Source of the DNA: Theobroma cacao
Lineage: Eukaryota > Streptophyta > Magnoliopsida > Malvales > Malvaceae
DNA length: 64,000 nt
Reading direction: 5' to 3'
NCBI RefSeq assembly: GCF_000208745.1
Contig: NC_030854.1
Coordinates: forward strand, 35,348,152 to 35,412,151
Below are positions 24,887-34,479 of the stretch, piece by piece; position 1 is the stretch's first letter, and each line of letters opens with the position of its first letter. Both the position numbers and the translations under genes were made by a program. The notes beneath the pieces are model-generated. The model made no database searches. It was not told the origin of the DNA and was given only the letters and a program-made list of their open reading frames with translations.

Positions 24887-26760
24887 AATTATATAATAGT
24901 AATTTTTAAAAATTAATTAAGGGTAAAATTATCTTTTTACCTGTGCCATGTCGTCAAATTGACGGAAGCATTAATAGTTGACTAATGGCTGGACCTACAT
25001 GTCCAATGAAAAAAATTATTTTGTAGCGAAGTATCCATTTTGAAAAGTAATGGACTTTTGTGTAATTTTGATTAAAAATTTGAAGAGTCAGGATATTTTA
25101 CCCAAAAATGTAGTACTATTATTATTATACAAGTTTGAGAGTTATGTTGTTTTTTTATTGATTCTTTTAATTTTAACATCTAAAACCATATATAAACTAG
25201 AAGCAGTCTTGTTTTGCTTTGGTTTATTGAGGGATTGAAGATAGAATGAATACCTTTCATTGTAATTTTAACAAAAATTAGAGTTTATATAATTTATTTT
25301 ACCAAACAACCTACCAAACAGTTTGGGTTTAATTTTAGAAGCTATTATTTCTCATAAGAGTTTTATAATAGCTTTTAAGCTAAAAAAAATAAAACTAGAT
25401 CAAATAGGCAGTCAAAAGACTTGGAAGAATTTCAAGGTCTTGGTGCCTTGATTTCAGGTAAAACAAAGTTGTTACCATGTTTCCATCAATAAATCAAGGC
25501 ATTTGATCTGCTCCTAAACCCTCCAATGCTCTTTTGGGATATGGTGATCTGTTGGAGGGGGTTTGGTAATCTTAGACAATATTCTAATTTGCTGTGCATG
25601 AGGGTCATGTGTATCAGTCGATAAAGAATTAGAGCAAGAAAGGAATATGTATAAGAATGATTCTTTTTTATGCTAAGCTTCACTGGCAAAGAAGCTTCCT
25701 ACTGTATTAACAACTCATGGATCATAGAACTTGATGTCATTGTCACCTACCAATCTTAACAACTCCTCCTTTTAGGTGAAAGCTCTAACTCCTAATTTGG
25801 CTTTTCTAGCTCTAGGCTTCTTCTTTTTCTGTTTTTTGGCCTAGCTGAAATGACCAAGTTTATACCATATTTTGGTGGGCATTTTGTCAACTGCAAATCA
25901 AAGAAGGAAACCATGTAAGGGATTGCCTTTTAGATTGATGCTTAGACTCAAAAGACTCTGATAGTTCCCATTTTCAAATAATTCAAAGGGAAAACTTAAG
26001 AAAATTGATTTTCAAGGATGGTTATCTCTTAGAAGAAATCCTTTTGTTTCTTCAATCTCTTTTCCATTAATTATATTGTAGACTTTGATCGATTCACTTT
26101 AATGTGATGTTAGAAAGTAGAAACATTGAATCCGCTCTAAGTCTATAGCATTTTCCAGCTTAAACAATGGCTAAAGACCCACTAGTAAAGATAGTCTTTT
26201 TAAGCATTTTCCCTACACTAAGAAGATTAGCTTGACGGCCTTGAACAGTTAAACCATGCAATTGTCATTGTCTAGAAACTAGCTAAATTAAGCTCTAATG
26301 GCCTTACAGATAAATCTTAAAGATGTGATACTGGGTTTATCTTCTTTCTGAACTTGCTAATTCAGTGCAAGATTGTCAACTATATATCACAGATTTGTAG
26401 CTTCTTAGCTGAGAAAGTACATAGCTTTCATGATTTTCATCTGTTCCCTGTTTTGGACATGTAAATTATTTGTAGGATTTATAAAATTAGAACGAGAAAT
26501 GAAACCTGGTACTTCCATAATCCTTACCAGAAAGGTAGCCCAAAGTTTTCGAAAGAACAGTGTCAAGGTGTGTCAATTTTCACTCAGGATTCTAGATAAG
26601 GGTGCTTCAGTCAATTTGTTTAAATTATTATAATATCACCAATCTGTGAGGTATTGTTGAAAAACAATTAAATAGAAGAGAGATAACCATTTAGGACGTG
26701 GCAAATTTACCTTTTCTTTGTAGAGTGAACCAAAAAAAAAAAATGGTATGCCAGTTTAAT
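24887..26760. other. Intergenic between the copia element and GLP1
   Basis: No supported gene in about 1.9 kb. The first 500 bp continues the AT-rich host sequence into which the copia element jumped. The right end is the GLP1 promoter. Confidence 0.5.
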
Positions 26761-26770
26761 GACCCCATTC

Positions 26771-26778
26771 TATAAATA
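26771..26778 (+). promoter_or_regulatory. TATA box of GLP1
   Basis: TATAAATA within ctataaataggcttg, 97 bp upstream of the GLP1 start. The same 11-mer TATAAATAGGC stands 85-110 bp before the starts of GLP2, GLP3 and GLP4. Confidence 0.8.
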
Positions 26779-26867
26779 GGCTTGTATTTCATGAAAGAAT
26801 TCGCACCCCTAATCTGAAAGTTATACCATTTAGAAGAATTTAAGTTTTAAGATTAGCTTTAGTCATA

Positions 26868-27692
26868 ATGAAAGGTCATTATTTCCTTGTAGCTTTTGCC
26901 TTCTTGGCCTTGGCTTCCTCTTTGGCCTCAGCCTATGACCCAAGCCCTCTCCAGGATATCTGTGTAGCCATCAATGACACCAAGACTGGAAGTAAAGCTC
27001 TCTTTTTGCAACTTGTTCTTATGAACGTCTTCATTAATGTTACAAAAAAAGGCTTGGGATTGGTGTTTCTGTACTTTTATTACTACTTGCTATATTTGCT
27101 TGACATGTTATTAATTAACAAACAATTTTGTATTGCAGTATTTGTGAATGGGAAGTTCTGCAAGGACCCAAAGCTTGCCACAGCAGAGGATTTCTTCTTC
27201 TCAGGGCTTAACGTCCCAAGAAACACGACAAATCCTGTTGGATCAGTTGTGACTCCAGTAAATGTTGATCAAATACTAGGCCTAAACACTCTTGGCATAT
27301 CCTTGGTACGTATTGACTATGCACCATACGGAGGGCAAAACCCACCTCACATTCATCCTCGCGGCACAGAGATCCTAGTAGTCCTGGAGGGCACACTCTA
27401 TGTTGGTTTTGTTACCTCCAACCCTGATAATCGCCTCATATCCAAGGTCCTTTATCCGGGAGATGTTTTCGTCTTCCCAATTGGCCTCATTCACTTCCAG
27501 CAAAATGTAGGAAAGACTAATGCTGTTGCCTTTGCTGGTTTGAGCAGTCAAAATCCTGGAGTGATCACGATAGCAAATGCTGTTTTTGGATCCAATCCAC
27601 CCATCAATCCTGATGTTCTTACCAGGGCTTTCCAGCTTGACAATAATGTGGTGAAGTATCTCCAATCTCGTTTCTGGTGGAAGAACAAATAG
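26868..27692 (+). CDS. Germin-like protein, subfamily 1 (GLP1)
   Basis: Exons 26868-26991 and 27139-27692 join in frame (donor gtaaag, acceptor attgcag) to give 225 residues, the usual germin-like length. Residues 1-22 are a signal peptide ending LASA before YDPSPLQD. C32 and C49 should form the conserved disulfide. Cupin motif 1 ([10 protein letters not shown]) supplies H112, H114 and E119 and motif 2 ([10 protein letters not shown]) supplies H160, the four manganese ligands. Such proteins are secreted as oligomers into the cell wall; some have superoxide dismutase or oxalate oxidase activity, but the activity here cannot be read from sequence. KGD/RGD-type binding motifs typical of some germins are not obvious. 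Closest in style to Arabidopsis subfamily 1. It is the first of a local cluster with GLP2, GLP3 and several broken copies. Confidence 0.95.
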   Translation: MKGHYFLVAFAFLALASSLASAYDPSPLQDICVAINDTKTGSKALFLQLVLMNVFINVTKKGLGLVFLYFYYYLLYLLDMLLINKQFCIAVFVNGKFCKDPKLATAEDFFFSGLNVPRNTTNPVGSVVTPVNVDQILGLNTLGISLVRIDYAPYGGQNPPHIHPRGTEILVVLEGTLYVGFVTSNPDNRLISKVLYPGDVFVFPIGLIHFQQNVGKTNAVAFAGLSSQNPGVITIANAVFGSNPPINPDVLTRAFQLDNNVVKYLQSRFWWKNK

Positions 27693-27799
27693 GGAAAGGC
27701 TTGAAATATAGCCATGGAGTAGCAGCTTGTTTGCAATCTCCTCCTCATCAGTGAAATCATCTACTGTAATCAGAATATACTAATAAAGAGGGTGCTTTA

Positions 27800-28740
27800 T
27801 GTAGCTATCTTTGTGATAGATGAAAGTTGATCATTTTCTTTTGAATTATAAAGTTGCAGCTTGTTGGGTGTTGACTCTGTCTATGGTGCAGGGAAGCGAG
27901 AATAAATGTTGATTCTTAAATTAACTACTTCATCAATCAACATATACATGAATTAACTACTGAATTTATAAAATTTGGAACAGATCAACTTTATATAATA
28001 TAATATATGAGATACTATTGAGATTAATAAACGGGGATTTGGTTATTTCTTTTTCCAGATATTTGATTTTGTAAAATTAATTTGGCAATCTCATATATAT
28101 TTAAGGAACGGCAAATTATATATATATATATATATATATATGCCTAATGTACTTTTACATATCAAATTTTGCTTTCTTTTTGTTACTTGAATGTTATCCA
28201 CAAGGATTCTTGCATTTGGATCTCTTTTAGTTTCCATCTTTCCTCCTTGGCTTCTTGGTTTCTTGAAAGGTTTTGGGATTTATATTTTTGTCTATTTAAG
28301 TGAAAACGAGTCTTGCCCTAAAAAAAAAAAAAGTGAAAACGAATCTTTGTCTTGTTTCTGAAATAAGCAAAATTTGTCACTTCTTAAGGATTGGGGTCTA
28401 GTTACAATGGCCTGGATGTTGGAGTGACATTAGAAAAATTAATAAAATAAATTGAATATGATTAGTATTATGCTTTAGAGGCAATACTAATATAGTTGAA
28501 CCTTATATATTTGAATTCATTTCTAGAGAAATTATTGTCTCCTTGTTGAATCAATTGCTATAAAAAGTCACTCCTATCATATCTTGCTCCAGTTAACATT
28601 CTTGATATAATTTTTTGTTGTGATTAGATAAGGTAGGATTGTAGTAAAAAGATTAGATAATTCTTGTGTTGAATTTATTTTTATTGTGTAAATATAATGT
28701 AATTTGTTTTTAGTTTAGACCCACCTTCTTTACTGACGGA
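27800..28740. other. Intergenic, with a TA microsatellite
   Basis: AT-rich spacer between GLP1 and the small gene. Contains a (TA)n tract at about 28116-28141 and nothing else recognised. Confidence 0.6.
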
Positions 28741-28883
28741 TATGAATGCATCACATAATTGGTTTTTCTTCCCTCATGGGTTGTTGGAATTTGACATGGC
28801 ATTCCCTTATTGGCTTGTCAATTGCAACAGCTGTCACACAAGCAAGATTCAAGAATCATCAGCACACCCCTCTAAAGCTCTAC

Positions 28884-28890
28884 TATATAA
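28884..28890 (+). promoter_or_regulatory. TATA box of small gene copy 1
   Basis: TATATAA in ctactatataaactc, about 108 bp before the upstream reading frame at 28992. Sequence around it (tctaaagctctacta...aaactcttt) is conserved upstream of copy 2 near 39.8 kb. Confidence 0.65.
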
Positions 28891-28991
28891 ACTCTTTTCT
28901 CCACCTTTTCCCTTCTCCCCTGCATTTCGAACAGGAAACACAATCTCTCTAATAAGATTGAAATCTTGAAAAATCCACAAAGGCATAACCA

Positions 28992-29174
28992 ATGAGCGAA
29001 ATGAACCAAGAACCAGACTTTGAAGTTCCAAACCAAGAAGAAGATAACCCACAACTCCAAGAATCCATCAACCTTGATAGCTTCAACAACATTATCGTTT
29101 TGTTATGTATGTTAATAGTAGAGGCTGAGGATAATGGAGGAGCGGATGAAACAGATGAGTCAACGGTACGATGA
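28992..29174 (+). CDS. Upstream small ORF of copy 1 (60 residues, unknown)
   Basis: First ATG after the TATA box. Encodes an acidic peptide beginning MSEMNQEPDFEV and ending DETDESTVR. The same frame, with the same start, nearly the same end and a 41-base overlap with the next frame, is present in all three copies (28992, 39699 and 61435 starts). I do not recognise a family. It may be a real small protein or an upstream ORF controlling the frame that starts at 29134. Confidence 0.5.
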   Translation: MSEMNQEPDFEVPNQEEDNPQLQESINLDSFNNIIVLLCMLIVEAEDNGGADETDESTVR

Positions 29175-29623
29175 GGCAATGCGAGAAGATGGAGATGTGT
29201 GCACCACTGAGGCAATAAAGGTTTACTTTTGTTTCTCAGGGTCACGCTTTCTAGTTGTCGAGGAAAAAGAAGTTTTGATACTTGTTTTGTGTATCAATGG
29301 TGGTAAAATTGGGGAAATTAGTGAAAGAAACAAACTTCTGATTCCTGAAAAGTTTTGACAAATTGAGATGGTTGGTTTTATCTCAATTTAGCTTGCATTT
29401 TATGAGTGGTATTAACATGTCAAGTTTGTTGTTGTAGGATGATGGTGAGCTGGATTGTGAAGAAGCTGTGAGAGTGCAGAAAATTGGGAAGTGTGGACCT
29501 TCAGGTCAAGTGCCTTTGTGGCAAAGGCTATCAAATTCTTCTGTCTCGACAGAATTGCTATTACAAGCTCATTTATATTTGGTTCAGCAGTGGCTTCAAA
29601 ACGTTCATACCATCAAAGATTGA
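29134..29623 (+). pseudogene. Small two-exon gene, copy 1, frameshifted
   Basis: Exon 1 (29134-29220, MEERMKQMSQRYDEAMREDG...) and exon 2 (from 29438, DDGELDCEEAVRV) join across a GT-AG intron (gtttac / gttgtag). In copy 2 the second exon continues KCWDLHVKCP..GKGYQILLS..NCYYK. Here two bases are missing after IGKC (about 29490), so the frame leaves this conserved block and ends at 29623 with unrelated residues. The conserved block is still legible in another frame (GKGYQILLSRQNCYYKL). So copy 1 is probably a damaged version, though its promoter looks intact. Function unknown. Confidence 0.6.
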
Positions 29624-29880
29624 GTACTCATCAATCATTATATTTCGATTTCAGTTCTTTTGTTAGGATTTGTTCTTAAGAAAATTCTGAGAAATAGCCC
29701 TCCTCATAAGGTGATTTCAGAAATAACTACATATATAAAGTTATCTATTTCTAGCAAAACATAAGCACGAGTATATCAAAATACCCTTAAAAACATTCTG
29801 GCAAATTAAGCTCCCGATATCTCCCTCCCGCCATAGAGAAAATAGAAATAAATGCTCAACTATTTGAGCTCGCTCTCTCT

Positions 29881-30006
29881 CAGCTCTTTGAACTGTATCA
29901 ACTTTGTCAACTCTCTGTTAAGCACCATCGTCATCAGCGCTATCAGCTCTCTGAACTACATGAGCTTTGTCAACTCTCTATTGAGCACCATCGTCATCGT
30001 GCTATG
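29881..30006 (+). repeat. 63-bp tandem duplication
   Basis: Two units starting at 29881 and 29944 (cagctctttgaactg / cagctctctgaacta ... gagcaccatcgtcatc), differing at a few bases; period 63 bp. In the plus frame this gives a 21-residue repeat (LSSLN..NFVNSLLSTIVI). Confidence 0.85.
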
Positions 30007-30169
30007 GTCTATTTCTCGGCATCTAGCCATATTGTCGTCGATAAACAGATCCTATAGCGGAGATGACATCAAGGTATATTTTTAGGTTTATTGCTACAAC
30101 ACATAAATTTTTGAAACTTTTTGTGTAAATTAGAACATGTATTAGAAACATTGCCTAAAATTGTTACAC

Positions 30170-30515
30170 GTCATGCATCTATAATGCACATAACGTGTAA
30201 AAAATATACTAAAATAACATGTGTTAGCACATGGTGTGTAACAATTTTATTTAACATGGCATGTAACATGTTTGGTACATGGTGTGTAACAATTTTTGAA
30301 ATTGCATGTAACATTTTTGAACATGGCGTGCAACATTTTTTAAACATAGTGTGTAACAATTTTTAAACATGGCGTGTAATATTTTTTTGAACTTGCATGT
30401 AATATTTTTGAACATGACGCGTAACATTTTTTAAACATGGCGTGTAATATTTTTTGAAAATAACGTGTAACAACATAACTGACAAATTTTAGAACATGGC
30501 ATGTAATGTGTAAAA
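30170..30515 (+). repeat. Degenerate ~25-bp tandem array
   Basis: About a dozen imperfect units of the form ttttt-aacatggcgtgtaaca, with variants such as catggtgtgtaacaa, catgacgcgtaacat and catagtgtgtaacaa. Spacing is irregular (about 20-28 bp). Belongs to the MULE remnant. Confidence 0.8.
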
Positions 30516-30627
30516 TGATTGACAAATTTTTTGTTTTCAAAATTTTAGTGGGGTTCTAATTGTGCGACTTGAGATAAGACATGGTGGTCAGTGAGTGGAT
30601 GGCATTTACAAGGGTGGTGAGGCATGA

Positions 30628-31290
30628 ATGTGGGGAGTCAGGAGTGATTTGTCATTTACGAGCTTGATGAAGCTGGTTGAAGATGTTGTTGGGGTAAACT
30701 CAGAAATTGACAAGATTGAGTTACATGCATTGATCAGTATACCCGGAGAGTTATCACGCTCAATTATCAAGGATGATGAGGATGTTGCATTAATTCTGTT
30801 AGAACAGAGGAATGTTTCGATTGTGTATGTCAGCATTAAGGGACACCAAACAAATGTCATGTCACATGAAGAAGCTAAACAACATGATAATTAGTTCAAT
30901 TAAAATGAGATTTACAATGCTTCACATATACCACAACATTTGGTTCGTAACTCGCAACAATAGCAATTGACGTATGCACAAGAGTTTGTGCAACCTGGTA
31001 GACACACGACATTCACAGAACAATTGGCTACACAATTTCGATCAGGATGCGCATCAAACCAATTACTTGCTTCTATCCAACAAATGCAATGATTAGGTGA
31101 AACTGTAAATGGTGTAATGCCATTTTCAAATGAGAATACGATACTTGAGAACAACACTGCTGATACTGCAACGCTCAAGGATAATACTGTATCTGATGAG
31201 GGAAATGAGGATTGTTCCCTGCCGGTGAAGATAGATTTGATGACAATTCAGATGATAGGCCTGATAAATGGCATGATAAAGTTCAGATGA
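30628..31290 (+). pseudogene. MULE transposase N-terminal fragment
   Basis: An 88-residue frame from 30628 (WGVRSDLSFTSLMKLVEDVV, then GELSRSIIKDDEDV) resembles the PB1-like N-terminal region of plant MuDR/MULE transposases. The frame closes with TAG at 30892 and continues with stops towards 31290. Zinc finger and catalytic DDE parts are absent. Confidence 0.6.
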
Positions 31291-31738
31291 TGACTGGCTG
31301 CATAGAACTCGTACCCACGGATGGAAATGCAATACAAATACCAGTGCACGGTTTTGGTACCTGCCTCAACCGTTAGAATTTCAACTCTCACCACGCTAAA
31401 GAAGCAGTGCGGTAGACATTTCAATTTTCAATTGAAAGTTAAAACTTCCATCTAGACAAGTCATTGGTCATAGAAACTTTGTGAATGGTGTCAAGGGCAT
31501 TGAAAGTAGTCCATAACTTAATTCGATTTCAATCCAGTAGGAAAACGGAGAAAAGGTAACTACCGAACTGCTATAAGAATAGGAAGGAGGAGTTGAGTGC
31601 GATAACAAATGAGGCTAGCTGCGGAAAGTAATTCCCCTTAAATTGCAAAATAAATGACCCTTAATGAATTGGTTGGTCTACTTTTGCTATACTTCAAGAA
31701 GGGAATGCAAGGTATAGAGCATTTCAAGAATCCCTGTC

Positions 31739-31746
31739 TATAAATA
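31739..31746 (+). promoter_or_regulatory. TATA box of GLP2
   Basis: TATAAATA in ctataaataggcttg, 108 bp before the GLP2 start and identical around the core to GLP1. Confidence 0.8.
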
Positions 31747-31846
31747 GGCTTGTTGTAATGCAAGTTTTGTCACCCACATCAAGCAACAACACTTGGAAGA
31801 AATTAAGGTAGAGATTGGTGATAGAACTAAGAGTCTATAAGAGACA

Positions 31847-32598
31847 ATGAAAGGTGCATATTTCATTTTGGGTTTCATACTCTTAATTTTGGCTTCCTCG
31901 TTTGCCTCTGCCTGTGACCCTAGTCCCCTCCAGGACTTCTGTGTAGCCATCAATGACACCAAGAAAGGATCAGGCAAGCCTCTTTCTCATCTAATCTTTT
32001 CTCAATTTTTGTATTTACTTTGGCAATGCATGCTTTCAGCTAACTTTTCTTTCCTGCAGTCATTGTGAATGGAAAGTTCTGCAAGGATCCGAAGCTTGCT
32101 ACTGTGAACGACTTCTTTTTTTCAGGGCTAAACATCCCAAAGAATACGTCTAATTCTGTCGGATCAGTAGTTACTCCTGTAAATGTTGACCAAATACCAG
32201 GACTAAACACTCTTGGTATTTCTTTAGTTCGTATTGACTATGCACCAAATGGCGGGCTAAACCCACCTCACACCCACCCTCGTGGCACGGAGATCCTTGT
32301 GGTGCTAGAAGGCACACTATATGTTGGATTTGTTACATCCAACCCAAATAATCGCCTCATCTCTAAAATCCTTTCCCCGGGAGATGTTTTCGTCTTCCCT
32401 ATTGGCCTCATTCACTTTCAGCAGAATGTGGGAAAGACCAATGCTGTTGCTTTTGCTGGTTTGAGCAGCCAGAATCCTGGCGTGATCACAATAGCAAACG
32501 CTGTTTTTGGATCAAATCCACCCATTAACCCTGATGTCCTTACAGGGGCCTTCCAGCTGGATAAAAAAGTGGTGAAGTACCTCCAGTCAAGGTTCTGA
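31847..32598 (+). CDS. Germin-like protein, subfamily 1 (GLP2), GC-AG intron
   Basis: Exons 31847-31973 and 32060-32598 join in frame only if the donor is GC (tcag/gcaagc; acceptor cctgcag), giving 221 residues. No GT donor nearby keeps the frame. Signal peptide (ends FASA), conserved cysteines, cupin motif 1 ([11 protein letters not shown]113, H115, E120) and motif 2 ([11 protein letters not shown]161) are all present. The protein stops after YLQSRF, because the TGG codon that begins the WWKNK tail of GLP1 is TGA here; this removes five residues at the extreme C-terminus and may be tolerated. Expected to be secreted like GLP1. Probably functional if the GC donor is used efficiently. Confidence 0.88.
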
Positions 32599-32609
32599 TG
32601 GGATCGACA

Positions 32610-34470
32610 TATTGAGAAATGATTGCAACTTTGCAACAAAGATGAAAGGCACAACAGCAATTTTACATTACGTTTTAATGGCTTTCCTTCACCACCGTAT
32701 AATAAATGCTTTGTCCGTATTGACCAATTTAGCAGAGTACCATGTCTATGTTATCCAAACTTCTTGAATCCATCTCTCCCTACCCCTAAGAGCTGCAAAA
32801 GCAGAAAAACTTTAAAGGCTCTCTACCTAGAAATAGTGGAAATGACAGGTAGGAAACACTTTAAAGATACGAAAAATTGTTTTTTCATGCACCTAAAGAT
32901 ATGAATGAATTGAATAAATTCATATATACATTTATCTAAACAATAATTAAATAGTAACAGGATTTAGTTCATAGTAATACTTGCTCCAGTTGAAAGACAT
33001 TGATGTGATTATCATTTTTCCTCTCTGGAAGAAGGAAACTTTGTTCAATTGTTTGGGGTAGGCATTGAAAAGATTGTTGCTTTCGATATTCCAGACATGA
33101 ATGCTTCCTTGGAGCTTCATTAACACAAGCTAGGCTATAACAATACCTCAGAGTTTTGGGATAATAAATCCAATTTGATATTTCAATGCTTCAAATTTGG
33201 ACTATATCATTAAGTTTCCTTCATGATCATGTTACTACAATCACAAGCTCGATATTTTCATTTAAAAAGAAAAAAAAATAGATTCCAGTTGATGTTAAAA
33301 GAAGGTAAATCCTGGTGAAAAAATTTTTGTTGCTGCTACCTTGAATGATTTTTGAATAAACCATTTCTGTCAATAGACTAAGAGAATGAAGCAGCAAAGT
33401 TCAAAGAATATATTCAATGGTAATATTCTAATATGTAAGTGTAAATTTTGTGGGTTGTTAAGGGAAAGTTGGAGTACATCCAATATTATATTTCAGCAGC
33501 TTGCCAGCATTCATTTGGAAAAGATCTTCCTTAGGCGTTTTAGATGAGGTGTTTTTTGATTGGTAAGGGGTTCTTAAGTTAGAATATGGGAGAGGTTCAG
33601 GCCAGAAAGAAAAATATGAGAGAGAGAATAGAAAATAGATACTCCTTGAATTTTAGTTTTGCAAGATGACAAGCTTGCGTGGGGATGTCAACAGGGATTT
33701 AGTTACAGGATCTAATGGCATTATCAAAATCCACCTACCAAGCTTTAACAACTATGTTCCTTTTTGGTATACAGCTTTATTTTGTTTCTCTCAATTATAC
33801 CAGGGAAATTATTAGCCGTTTACCAGATTAAACAGGAACATTCATTAATTTCAATTCATTGCAATGACCCAAGGGAACAGTATTCATCAATGAAGAACCT
33901 AGGTAAGAGTTCGGTACCCTGAAGGTTTAAGAAAGTACTGAATCCAGCTTAATTTTGGTTTTATCACAATAATTATTCTCTTGATATTTCTTGTGGGGCT
34001 AATACCCCTGTTGAATCCAAATGATTTTTCTGAAGAACAACAAATTTTCAGGAGAGAAAAACAGAGTATCGAGGAATAAGCGAGAAGAAGAGCCAATAGT
34101 CCAAAACGGCACACAAAACATACATTTCATGTCATTCAACCTACTAATATATATATATATACACACAATTGGAAGAGAGAGAAAATGCAAAATAGATGAC
34201 CAACCAGATAAAAACATCTGGCATTCCAAATACCTAAGAAATGTAGCACAGGGATCTGTACAAAAAATACCCGTTGACAGCACATAGACACAACCATAAC
34301 AACAAAACGACGCTGCATTAATGAAAGAGAGTGCTGAACAACATCAATCCCTAACATTTGGAAATAAAGAATAATGGTAAAGTGAAACAGTAAAGGTAAA
34401 GTAACTTGACCTGCAAAAACAACAAGAGGCAAAATGTTAAACGGCAGCCCTTTGATCCTCATTTGACTGC
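32610..34470. other. Intergenic between GLP2 and the copia relic
   Basis: About 1.9 kb with no supported gene. Open frames at 32623-32904 and 33899-34489 lack family features; the right part of the latter runs into copia-derived sequence. A TA run is at about 34147-34160. Confidence 0.5.
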
Positions 34471-34479
34471 ACGTGACTT

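Larger units (their letters stand above)
29690..31340 (+). mobile_element. Mutator-like (MULE) transposon remnant
   Basis: The left part starts with sequence resembling MULE ends (gagaaatagccct at about 29688) and holds a 63-bp tandem duplication and a degenerate ~25-bp repeat array. It leads into a decayed N-terminal MULE transposase-like frame. No matching right terminal inverted repeat was found before the GLP2 promoter, so the element is 3'-truncated or its end has decayed. It separates the small gene from GLP2. Confidence 0.6.

Noticed and set aside
28116..28141. (TA)n tract as a regulatory element
   Set aside because: Simple microsatellite; no evidence of function.
30170..30515. CRISPR-like spaced repeat array
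   Set aside because: Units are degenerate and directly adjoining with no unique spacers; plant nuclear context and adjoining MULE sequence explain it.
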